DNA of 29,618 bases. Source: Allomyces macrogynus ATCC 38327. Its lineage: Eukaryota > Blastocladiomycota > Blastocladiomycetes > Blastocladiales > Blastocladiaceae. The DNA lies in contig GG745351.1 in assembly GCA_000151295.1 (NCBI GenBank), positions 161,085-190,702 on the forward strand. Direction: 5' to 3'. Positions 1 to 9,645 of the stretch are shown one piece after another; the first letter of the stretch is position 1; every line of letters begins with the position of its first letter. Made by a program: the position numbers and the translations under genes. The notes under the pieces were generated by a model that worked only from the letters and a program-made list of their open reading frames with translations, was not told where the DNA came from and made no database searches.

Positions 1-429
1 CATGTCTCCCCAGACAAGGACGTACAGAGCACCGCCACTACGTATCACTGATAAATGCGTGGTGCATAGTTCCAAAAGTGACTGTCTGCTGCCCGAGAAC
101 CTGTCTGCTCCTCATTCAATCGCCAGGGCTTCCTCAGACGCCCCCATCGAGGCAAAGCAGCTCAGTTCGCTGGCGCTGGAGCCTGGCGAGGAGAAGCCTG
201 TCATGAAGTAGAATATCGTTGCAACACGGCGTCCTTATTCATTTGCGCCGTCGCTGCGCTTGGCATCCAATGGCGTCAACGGTGGGCTATACCCCATAAT
301 CTCGCCACCCGCCGATTTTCATTTGCTGGCACGCTTCAGCATGTACGTGGAGCTGACAGGGAAACTGTTGAGCTTTAGCAACATTGCCGCCAATTCATAC
401 CTTCCTCTGCCGATACTGTAGGCACTACG

Positions 430-810
430 GCACGCGTATCGCACCAAACGTGACTTCTCGTGGATGTCTGCGACCCCAACAACGTCAATTCGTCTGGGCG
501 CAACGTCGACATTTGGCGACATGATGCTGTGCTCGGCGTGATCCGTGAAAGCTTTGCCTTCACCCAAGTGCCCATTCCTGAAGCGGGCATCGAGCACGTG
601 GCCGTATTCGACCTAACCAAGAACGAGTGCATCTCCATGATTGGCGGCATCTCCGGCACCGCACCCATGTGAAGCCACAACGGTTCTTGAGCGACTCCAA
701 CGATGTGGCCGGATTCTTGCTCAACTTGACCATGGAGCATGACGCGCCGCTCACTAATCACTTGCCGCCGCCCGAGTTTCGGCTCGAGGGCACATTTGCA
801 GAGATCTAGT
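430..810 (+). pseudogene. Degenerate kelch-repeat fragment
   Basis: The frame at 460-672 reads like one kelch blade. It has an IWRHDA segment, then an IEHVAVFDLTKNECISMIGG stretch that fits the usual HxAVxD and hydrophobic-GG pattern. The frame closes with a TGA at 670-672. A second frame (about 660-808) continues with NDVAGFLLNLT, which looks like the start of the next blade, so the two halves are out of register. No ATG-led gene and no convincing splice pair joins them. The attractin-like gene elsewhere in this window has similar blades (ELWRFDV, AAVYDAGHDA), so a decayed relative is possible. The assignment rests on short motifs only. A frameshifted but live gene is the alternative. Confidence 0.3.
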
Positions 811-1702
811 CGATTGTGGATCCGTTGAAGCCATCCACCAACTTTTCAACTCACGACACGGATTAAATAGGCTCAATTGCAAGCGCTCCTGTCGAGCAAA
901 TGGCTCACGGTCGAGAACTACAACCCAGCCACAGTCGCCTCGCGCCCCGTCAACGTGTGGTGGGACGAAACTGTGTGCTATACGATCGGTAATACGTTCC
1001 TCCTGCTTCAAGTACTGGTCGCCCAGAGCCCCGAGGCAAAAGAAGAAGTGGTCATCCATATACGACCCGCCGAAGGGCTTCCGCCACACCCGGAGGCCCG
1101 CATCCTTGCTCATGGCGTCGCCCAAGGCCATGGTTGATTGGCTGAACCTCGTTACTTTGGTTAACGGGGAGCCCGATTTTGTGCGTGCGAATGCGGAGGC
1201 GGCCGATTGCGAGCTCGAGTCTGTCGTGCTCCAGTTTTCGCTCGTGGCGAGCTTCCAGGGCTGCAAGAGGCAGCTATCCGCGTTGGATGAAGCGTAGAGC
1301 TCGGACAAATGCGCGATGAATACAGTGGTGGAGGATCGCACTGCTGGCGCAGCAAGTGCGGAAGACGAGAACCATTCAGAGTAGCAGGAGGATGGTGCGT
1401 CGGAAATCTTCATGTTCACAGAGCATTTCTGCGTGTTTGAGTGCTGTATTTTTTGACAAGACGGGAAATAGTTTGGAGCGGAGAAATTTGTGATCCTCGG
1501 CCACTTCGTCCAAATGGAAAGAAAGGAGATTCAGCGTGAGTATCACAGGACTCCCAGAACAAATGCGCGTTCAACATCAATGTCACCACCAGCTCTATCC
1601 TCCCAAACTGCAGGCGCGATGCTGACCGGCCTTCGCGCGAGTGACATCTTTTTTTCTGCAACGTGGCAGCGGAGCCGTTTCATCGCCATTACCTCGTCCT
1701 CT

Positions 1703-1738
1703 AGCACAAAGCATTTTCTGGTCGAAATGCTTTGTGCT
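1703..1738. repeat. Perfect 14-bp inverted repeat (hairpin)
   Basis: The left arm agcacaaagcattt (1703-1716) is the exact reverse complement of the right arm aaatgctttgtgct (1725-1738). An 8-base loop, tctggtcg, separates them. No run of T follows, so it does not resemble an intrinsic terminator. It lies outside any recognised gene. Confidence 0.85.
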
Positions 1739-2042
1739 GCCTGTAAACTGGACCGTGTGAGTTGTGGGCGTGGCCGCCACTGCGTCATGAGGACCATTCT
1801 TGGCGTTTTCGATCTGTGAAACGTACAATAACGGATTAGGTACTTATGGATTTGGCGAGTTGGTCCATGCATATCGGCTGACAAGAAGTCAAAGAGAGGT
1901 ATCATTTTGGATGAGTTCACGCGAGCCTTCCCGTTGTGCAATACCAGCTGAACCGTGGTCTTGCCAACGAGACTGCCTGAGCGGAGAATTAATTGCGCGG
2001 TGGTTGTCATGATACGCTTATGCTTGACAAGACTGGTGGACA

Positions 2043-2061
2043 GAACCATGACCCATGGTTC
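2043..2061. repeat. Perfect 8-bp inverted repeat
   Basis: Arms gaaccatg (2043-2050) and catggttc (2054-2061) are exact reverse complements around a 3-base loop. It is short enough to be chance. Confidence 0.6.
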
Positions 2062-2677
2062 CAACAGGGACGCCATTGCCGTGTTGCACGTTGTTGGGGA
2101 TCTTTGTTATCATTCGAACTGGAGCTTCAGAGCCTTGTCGCATCCCGTGCGAGGAGTGCGAGGGTAGGCAACGGTTCGCCCAGAATGGCCTGGGAGTAAG
2201 GGCTGTCCAAAGTTGGAGAACTATTGTCTGGGTGCTGGATGCATGGTTCGGGCAAGAACGGAGGACGAGTGTCAGCTGTCCTATAATTTGCCGTCATATT
2301 GAACCCTTTGTCACGGTTTCACCAAACGTGACAAACACAGATAAGCATGTAAGCAGTTGATTGCTCGCAAGTGTTGATTTTGGACTGCCACACAGGACAA
2401 CTGGCCAGAGAATAATGGATGCCCGCAGGAGGGGTACTGGATCAACTGAACTGCGTCAAAATATCAGCGGGCACCAGGAGTATCTGGTTCGTGTTGGATC
2501 GTTCGACGCTCATTGCTTGTCTGGGGATTGGTGAAATGTGCGTATTCAACCTCTGCCTTTCATTGTTGCTGTGAACAAGGCCTCATCATCTCCCGGTGCT
2601 TTCTGGCGTGAAGAACTAAACACAAATCGTGGGAAGACGTACTGTGGCCGCCGAAACTTGAACAATTCCGAAATGCA

Positions 2678-4315
2678 TCACGACACACCGCCCGCCCATT
2701 TCGGCTTGACCAAACTCGCCGACCGCTTCAAACCCGCAGACTTCCCAGCCACTGCCGGACTCGCCGCAATCGGACTCGCCGCACCGCTCAAATCGGCGCG
2801 CAGAGCGAGCAGCACGTCGTCCCCCTGCTGTGCCTCCAAAACGGCCAGCGGGAAAAACCCTTCCTCATGGACGACACCCTCAACGACCTTGCCCATCGCC
2901 CATCCATCACTAAACATTCGCAAGACCTCCACCATGTCCCCGACGCTCAGGTCCAGCTCGTCCGAGTGCGACGCAACCACGGCACGAATGCATCGCCGCG
3001 GCCCAGCGACTGTCGCACCAGCATGCAGCAAGCGCGTAAAGTTCTCTAGATCGTCAATCGCGGGAGGTGGGGGAAGCTGCGGCATTGGAACGGGTTTGGG
3101 CCGCGTCTGGTTAACGGGCTCGGGCTGCAGCGGCAACGTTGCAGCTGGCAACTGCAGGGTCAGTGTTGATGGCTGCGGCGGTATGGGCGACACGAGTGGG
3201 ACCGTTGGGGTCGAAGGAAGGTAGAGAACTGATGGGTTGTCGGGTCCAGACTTCGGGAGCGCTGCAGAGCTGCCGCCGAGTAAATACTGGTTGCGAGTTA
3301 TCGGGTGCGGCGACGAGAATCCAGCTGCGGATGCGGGCGGCATCGAGTGCAAATTCATTGATCCAGCGGGCGCGAAATCGGGAGAAAATTGCGAGACGGG
3401 GAGCGCATGAGACGCTGGTCCTGTTCGCGGGTTCAATGCGACGCGATCCTCGTCGCCCGCTTTGCCGATGGGCACGCGTTGAAGGCCATGGTGCCCGTTC
3501 AGCCGGTCAGTCACGGGCAAGGGATCATCGCCGTCCTGCAACAGTTTCTGCTGCCGCTTGCGGCGCATCGAGACAAACAGGAACCAGAAGAGAGCAGCGG
3601 CCACCAGCACGCCAATAACGATCCCGATCACCGCGCCAATCGCAAGCCCGGTTGGCTCGATTTCAACAGGAACGGGCAATGGCGATGGGTCGCTCGTGCT
3701 GCCCGCCATGGCCGTGCTCGAGAGGGTGGTCGTGCCCGTCATCGTTGAGCCGCTCGTGCTCCTGGCTGCGGTCGTGCTCGTGGCGGTAGCAGACGCCGTC
3801 GCCTTCCTGGGCACAACGAGCGGCGGCGCGTCGGGCCCAGCCGGGTACCGCACGCCCGTGTCGGCACATAGGCCCGCCGACTGCCAGTTGCGCCAGTCGC
3901 CCTGCGACTTGTCGGTGCAGTAGAGCGCCGTCGCCTCGGCCTTGGTCATTTCCTTGCCGCCTTCAACGAAGACGCCATTTGTCTCCGGGATCGGACCGCA
4001 AAACCCGCTGCTTGAGCAGCACTATCATCGAGGTCGGCGTCACAACGGGTGATCCTCGGAGTCAGACGCTTGGTCGATCCCATGAGCAGGTAATGCGTCG
4101 TGATCAGGCAGACGTGATGACTTTACCTGGCCGACAAGGCATGTCGAGTTGGGGTTGAGGTTGCCGCACACTGGTTGCTTGAGTGAGTTGCGGATCAGCA
4201 AGTCCGGCTCGGGAAGACCCTCGGCGCTGCACTTTGCCTTGGCAAACGCAGTTGGAATCGTAGAAGCCGCCATGGCGCTGGCGATAAGTGCACGGGGCAG
4301 TAACAATCGTGTCAA
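2678..4315 (-). CDS. Chitin-binding (CBM18), single-pass membrane, SH3-domain protein
   Basis: Two exons, 4315-4127 and 4021-2678, join in phase 0 across an intron with a GTAAAG donor and an ATAG acceptor to give 510 residues. The start is the ATG at 4313-4315, which opens a signal peptide (hydrophobic core LIASAMAAST, cleavage probably near AFA-KA). Splicing completes a hevein-type chitin-binding pattern at about residues 50-71: CGN...C...QCCSSSGFCG. This independently supports the junction. A Thr/Ser-rich stalk (about 137-172) follows, then one transmembrane helix (about 188-214, GLAIGAVIGIVIGVLVAAAL) and a basic stop-transfer MRRKRQQK. The cytoplasmic part has proline-rich stretches and an SH3 domain at about 407-462 with the expected ELDLSVGD, DGWAMG and GFFPL motifs. 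Inference: a wall-contacting receptor with chitin outside and an SH3 adaptor inside. It shares a 609-bp upstream region with the divergent potassium channel gene. Confidence 0.85.
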
Positions 4316-4924
4316 GTTATCGGCTGGAGATTTCGCAGCAACTAAGTAATGGGGGCTGCGATCGGGCGCTTAGACTTGATCAAAGGATGATGGTGTTCGT
4401 TTAGCCGTTGGTCGTTGTGGGCAGCTCGCTCCCTCGTGCTGATCGTGCTCGTCGTTGACGATCCACGACGCAAGCTGGCGAGCCGTTGTGCAAAACAGCT
4501 TGCGCCACTGGCGCCATCGAAGTCACGTCACTCCACATCACTTGACCCGGCACACCAACCACCAGTTTGCTGCTGTTCTCGCGCTGGCAGATCACCAGTC
4601 GATCAGCGACACCACTGGTGCCGAGGGCTGCATTTCGAGGGCACGTCCCTCGTTTCGGCACTTGCCTCGATGGGAACAAACGCCGCTTGACGCGTGCTAC
4701 GCGTCCGCCACCCTTTCGACTCCCCCCATGCCTTCCCAGCCACCACAACCAAAGCCGGAGACAAGCGATAGAGCACCCCACAGCGTAAATTGTGAGCGGA
4801 GCGGGGAGACGCGAGTCCTGATCACGGAAAATGAGAAAGCAGCTCCCTCTCCCGGTCACCGCACAGACTTCTCGACCAGTTCCGTCAAGCGCTCACGTCG
4901 GCACCCGCGAGCGCGACCTGCAGC
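4316..4924. promoter_or_regulatory. Shared intergenic region between divergent genes
   Basis: This 609-bp stretch separates the start codons of the minus-strand CBM18-SH3 gene and the plus-strand potassium channel. It must hold both 5' UTRs and promoters. I see no clear TATA box. Open frames in it, such as 4401-4859 minus, show no recognisable protein. Confidence 0.5.
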
Positions 4925-7900
4925 ATGCAGCAGCCCCGCACCTCGCGGTTCTCGACCGAGATCGAGCTCTCTCGTCCATCGGCAAGTGACGCCGACTCCA
5001 GCAGCTTCTTTTCCAATGTTCACCGCCATCAGTCCGGTCGAAACGCGCACGATCACGGCCGCCAAATGGCCCACCGCGCGCTTGTCCCTGCGCGACTTTG
5101 CTCTGACGATGGCGTCGACTCGGCGAACGCGTCGCCAGCGCGCCATGTGCGATTTCTCGGACGCGCGACCGAATCGGCACCCGAGTTATCACGGCACGAC
5201 CAGGTCAAGCTTACTCGCACTCATTTCGATCACCACCGGCTTGATCACAAACAGCATCTCGGGCGCCATGGCCACGACGTGAGTGATGGCAGCGACTCAG
5301 ACGATGAGCAGACGAGCGACGGCAGCAGCTACGATACCGAACATCACGCTTCACGGGCCACGACCGCACCGTTCAAGGACCGCGCGTCCGCAGCCAGCAA
5401 GCAGCGCAAACGCATGCCCATGGCCGACTTGGGCCTGTCAGCCGGATTTCGGGACCAAGTCATCGCATATCAGCGCGAGTGGCATTCGCCGTGGTCTCCC
5501 ATTCCGAACATGCGATCGCCCGGGGCATCTCTGCAGTCGATAAACCCGGCACGCCAAATCTACGAGCGTCGTCGTCGCAAGGATCGGCAAGGGTCACTGG
5601 ACGGTGTTTGGGCCCACGTGCGCATCTTGCTTCATGCGCTCCGTGTCTTTGTGCGGTCGAAACCGATTCGTGCATTTGCGATCCTGCTCAACCTCGTCAC
5701 CGATGCGGTGCTCACGGTGCTCTACCTCGTCGAAATGTCGGTTGCCTATTCGTTGCCCGGTCATGTGCCCATGGCGGGGTTCCAGCCTCCGTGGCTCTGG
5801 ATCCCGCGGCCGCTGTATATTTGGATCATTGGCTCAGGTACTGTATATTTGTGGCCCAAATCATTGACAATCATTGCTTCGCTGGCTCACCTTCCATTTG
5901 GTGTTGCCAGTCCTCTCGTTCATCAACCTGCTCGCGTTCGTGTCGCGCGTTGCGCTCAGCCAAGACCCGTTCCGCAGCTTGATGAATATCGAGACGCTCG
6001 TGGAGTTCTTGACGACGGGCCCGTTTCTCGTCGCCAAGTTTCTCGACGACGGCGCGCTCATGTATATCCCTTACTTCCTTCGCTCAATCCCGTTCATTTC
6101 GCGACTGCGCCGATTCATGCACATTCGGCTCGAGTTGTCCGACACGATTGAGCAAGTCGATGCGATTCAGGGCAAGCTCGTCAACGTGGTCGCGACCATT
6201 ATCACCATTGTCTACACGACCATGTGCGCGTTTCAATACGCCCAGGTCATGTTCGATGCCCAGCCGCTCACGGCGCTCGATTCGCTCTATTTGACGGTGG
6301 TCACGCTGTCCACGGTTGGGTTTGGCGATGTGACGAGCAAGAGCTGGCAGGGTCGGATCGTTGTCATCGTGGCCATCATTGTCCGTTGTCTCTTGCGCAT
6401 TGCTGCTGAACCGGGCATGATTAATGACTGATCATCTTGCTTCTCCACCAGGTCGCGTTTGTTTCGGTGCCCGGCATGGTCTCATCGGCGCTGGAAACAT
6501 GGCGCATCAAGCGCAACGGCGGCGGCGTCTTTGTCAAGCACACCACGAACCCGCACGTCGTGTTTATCGGCCGATTCGATGACCCGTCGCTGGTCACTGC
6601 TTTGCTCCAGGCGCTGTTCCACAATGTGAGTCACTTCCACAGTTTACTGGCTATTGCCGCTTTCGCGTCTTCTAAAGCGAGCCTCCACCGTAATAGGAAG
6701 GCTCGAAGCCGCTCCAAGTCGTCTTCCTCTCGCGTCAACGCCCGTCGGTGCCCGTCAAGGCACTCATCAACGCGCCGCTCTTCCGCAACCGCATCTTCTT
6801 CATCCAAGGATCGGCACTCAAGCCCACGGACCTCGATCGCGTGCAGATTTCGACCGCCGACGCTGCCTTCTTTATCAGCAACAACACGACCGCCGAGGAC
6901 GAGCGCAACGTGCTGCGCGTGTGGTCGGTCGTCCGGCAAGCGCCGCTCACGCACTTGTACATTTACACTCACCGGCCCGAGTTTGAGCGGTACCACACAG
7001 TGCACTCGACGGCCGTCGTCTGCGCCGACGAAATGAAGCAGGGCCTGCTCGGGTCCAACTGCATCCACCGCGGCGTTGCGACGCTGATCATCAACTTGGT
7101 CTCGACCATGAGCCCGGCAGATCACTACGACCAGCCGTGGATGGCGCAGTACGGCGACGGGCTCGGGCATGAAATCTACAGTTTGCCCACCCCCGAACTG
7201 TTCCAGGGCAAGCACTTCCATCACGTTGCTGCGGTATGTAGAGTTTTGGGCATTCTTTATCTTCTCCACCCGATTCGGTCGGTCAACTGACAGATTCGGT
7301 GCTCGTCTGTCATGCAGTACCTGTTCCTCGAGTTCCAGGTCGTCGCCATTGCCGTGCGCATCCCCATCATGCACCGGTCCCGCGAGTTTGAGACCGTCGA
7401 CTATCACGTCATTCTCAATCCGGGCAGCCAGTACGTGCTGCGCGGTAACGAGGACATTGTGTGCATCGCTCAAGGGCTTCACGAAATCAACCTCGTTCTC
7501 GCCATGGTACACGGTGCTGCTGCCTGGCGAGCTCTGTCAATAACTTCCTGCCATTCATCGTGCCTGATCTCAATTTGCATTGTAGACCAAGGACCAGTTT
7601 GACGAGTCGCTCCTGCATCACCCGCCCATCTTCTCAACCAAGGCGGCCAAGGGACTACCGGCGCATTTCACCACCCGGCTGCAGGACACCCGCTCTTCCT
7701 CATTGTTCTCGTCACCAGCGCCCATCATTCCGACATTTCCGCCCACACCGTACACGATCGGCCAACCCGACACGCCGTACTCCGACAACCGCAAGGTCGC
7801 GCTGTGTCATCTCCTGCGCAAGTCGCCAAAGCGCGTCGAGGATGTGCTAGTCGACGATGGCATGCACTTTACGGGCCACATGGTCGTGATCACGTCGACG

Positions 7901-9268
7901 TGGCAACTGTCGCGCTTCCTGTGCACCGTGCGCGGCGCGCACATTCCCGCCGAGGATCTGCGACCGATCCTGTTCCTGTCGACGACATTGCCGACGCCCG
8001 ACGAGTTCCGGTTCTTGGCGCCGTTCCCGCTCGTCTCGTTCATGGTAGCCAACGCACGCCGGCGCAAGGACTTGCAACGCGCCAACGTGATCGCCGCAGA
8101 CCGCGTCGTGATTCTGCCTGACGCCAAGTCGAGGCCGCAGACGGGCGACGACGCGAGTTCCGACGACGTGGTCGACCTGGGCCCAATTCTCACGCGGCAC
8201 TTGGTCGCAAACGTGGCTGCGCGCGCGACCACTGCTGCGGCGAGCGCGGTCATCCACGAGACGATGCCCATGCCGGCAGGTCCCAAGGAGATCGTATATA
8301 CCATTGTCGAGCTCGTCGACGCGGACGCCATCAAGTACCTCGATCCGTCGGCCGACGTGACGGGCGTTGGCGGGACCCACCAATACCACTTGCACCCGCT
8401 GCAGGCGACGCCGTGGCACGACGAGGACGAAGAAGACACCGACTATGCGCCTGGGCATTCTGGTACCGCGGTGCGCTCTGATACGCCGGAGAAGAGCATG
8501 CACGGGACGACTCGCGACACGCTCGTGGAACTCGGTCCCGTGGGCGGCGAGACGCGGTCCGCGACGAGCATGGACCTGTCGGCGGCGCCGTTTGCCGGGG
8601 CAGTTTCGCCGCGCCCGACCACGGCCGCGCAGCGCGACACGCGTCGTCGGCTGCGGCGTCGGATTGACGACCAGAGCGACGTTGAAGCTGCACCGACCTT
8701 GTCCACCTTCGTGCCGCTGCCGAAAATCGACTTGATGCGCTTGGCGGCCCGGCCCGAACGCACGTCGCTGCATTCGCCATTGGCATTGTCGTCGTCGCCG
8801 GGCCGCACCGCCAAGGCGATCCCGCCGCGGTGGCAAATGTTCTATATGCCACAATACGCGTCGGGCGAGGCGTTTTGCCCGAGCTTGCTCGACACGATTC
8901 TCGTCTCGCACTACTACAACCCGGTCGTGCTCGACATTGTCAAGTTGTTTGCCGGCATTCGCACGCGCACAAACCTGCGACTCGACCGCGAGCTCGGATT
9001 GCAGCCGTCGTTTCTGTACACAGTCGACGTGCCACGCGAGTACGTTGGGCGCCCGTTCAAGGACCTGTTTGCTGGGCTGTGCATCGAGTATGGCGTTGTG
9101 ACGCTCGGCCTGTACCGCGCGCCGTGCTCGGTGCTCGGGAACGACGCGCATTTTGTGTATACGGCGCCGCACCCGGAGGTCGTGCTCAAGGCCGACGATG
9201 TCGTGTATTTGCTGAGCAAGGTGTGGCGAGACGAGAGCCGCGCGGAGTCGCCGACGACGAGTGAGTGA
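4925..9268 (+). CDS. Slo/BK-type potassium channel alpha subunit
   Basis: Exons 4925-5837, 5911-6380, 6452-6625, 6697-7233, 7318-7506 and 7586-9268 join with matching phases to give 1321 residues. Introns are 71-84 nt. The soluble N-terminus (about 1-245) is His-, Ser- and Asp-rich. Membrane segments begin near 249. A FLRSIPFISRLRRF stretch (about 360-373) with spaced Arg sits where a voltage sensor would be. The selectivity filter TVGFGD is at 439-444, followed by S6. The first RCK-like domain starts at NPHVVFIGRF (about 494) and includes QVVFLSRQRPS, GSALKPTDLDRVQI and ADAAFFISNN, matching the Slo-family order. The second RCK-like domain is split (about 853-945 and 1176-1310) by about 230 low-complexity residues. 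Its YASGEAFCPSLLDTILVSHY segment strongly resembles the BK gating ring. I see no acidic calcium bowl. Expected to pass K+ across a membrane under voltage and/or intracellular ligand control. The start is the first ATG in frame after the upstream stops. Confidence 0.88.
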
Positions 9269-9645
9269 GAAGAGCCCGAAGTTGTTCGTTGTTTGAACGA
9301 GATCATACCTACCACCTGCTGCGACCTCATGGATCGCGTATCAATATCAATACCCTTTTTGTGTCCGCTGATGGTTTCTCTGAGCACCCAATTTACTGGG
9401 TCAAGGATTTGACAAGCCGGGTCAAAGTGATGGCAGGCAGGGGAATGATGCATTCCAAACATGACAAATTGCTTCCGTTTCTCGGCGTACCGCAGAAACT
9501 GTCTTGCCATATCATGTCGAGGATTGTCCACCGGAACGAGCCCCAAGAACATCGCTGTACACCATAATGAGCGTCCACAACATCGCTAAAGCACCGTCAG
9601 TTGCTGCTGCAACACAAACAATGAATTTCCTTTTCCAAAATCCGC
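9269..9645. other. Convergent intergenic region
   Basis: The channel stop codon (9266-9268) and the ASNSD1-like stop codon (9646-9648 on the minus strand) face each other across 377 bp. Composition is more AT-rich than either gene. This is probably two 3' UTRs. No protein or RNA gene is recognisable. Confidence 0.6.

Larger units (their letters stand above)
811..2677. other. Stretch without an assignable gene
   Basis: Several frames stay open for 60-220 codons on both strands: a 221-codon minus frame at 754-1419, a 177-codon minus frame at 1543-2076 and an 86-codon plus frame at 877-1137. None shows a domain I recognise, and none has splice sites joining it to a neighbour. In GC-rich DNA such frames are expected by chance. 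Composition is less GC-biased here than in the neighbouring genes. The only clear structures are two inverted repeats, listed separately. Confidence 0.5.

Noticed and set aside
460..520. Resemblance of DVCDPNNVNSSGRNV to the PAP-associated region of non-canonical poly(A) polymerases
   Set aside because: Only one short motif fits. The following residues fit a kelch blade better, and no nucleotidyltransferase motif is nearby.
1717..1745. Hairpin as a bacterial-type terminator
   Set aside because: There is no T tract after the stem, and the window is eukaryotic.
1543..2076. 177-codon minus frame as a possible retroelement or novel protein
   Set aside because: There is no protease, reverse transcriptase or integrase motif, no splice links and no similarity I can name. 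It is left as unassigned sequence.
2538..3224. 228-codon plus frame
   Set aside because: It is antisense to the SH3-encoding exon and is Ser/Gly-rich without a domain.
7847..9172. 441-codon open frame on the minus strand
   Set aside because: It is antisense to the last channel exon, whose plus frame has clear RCK motifs. GC-rich third positions keep the opposite strand open. The translation is Arg/His/Val-rich with no domain.
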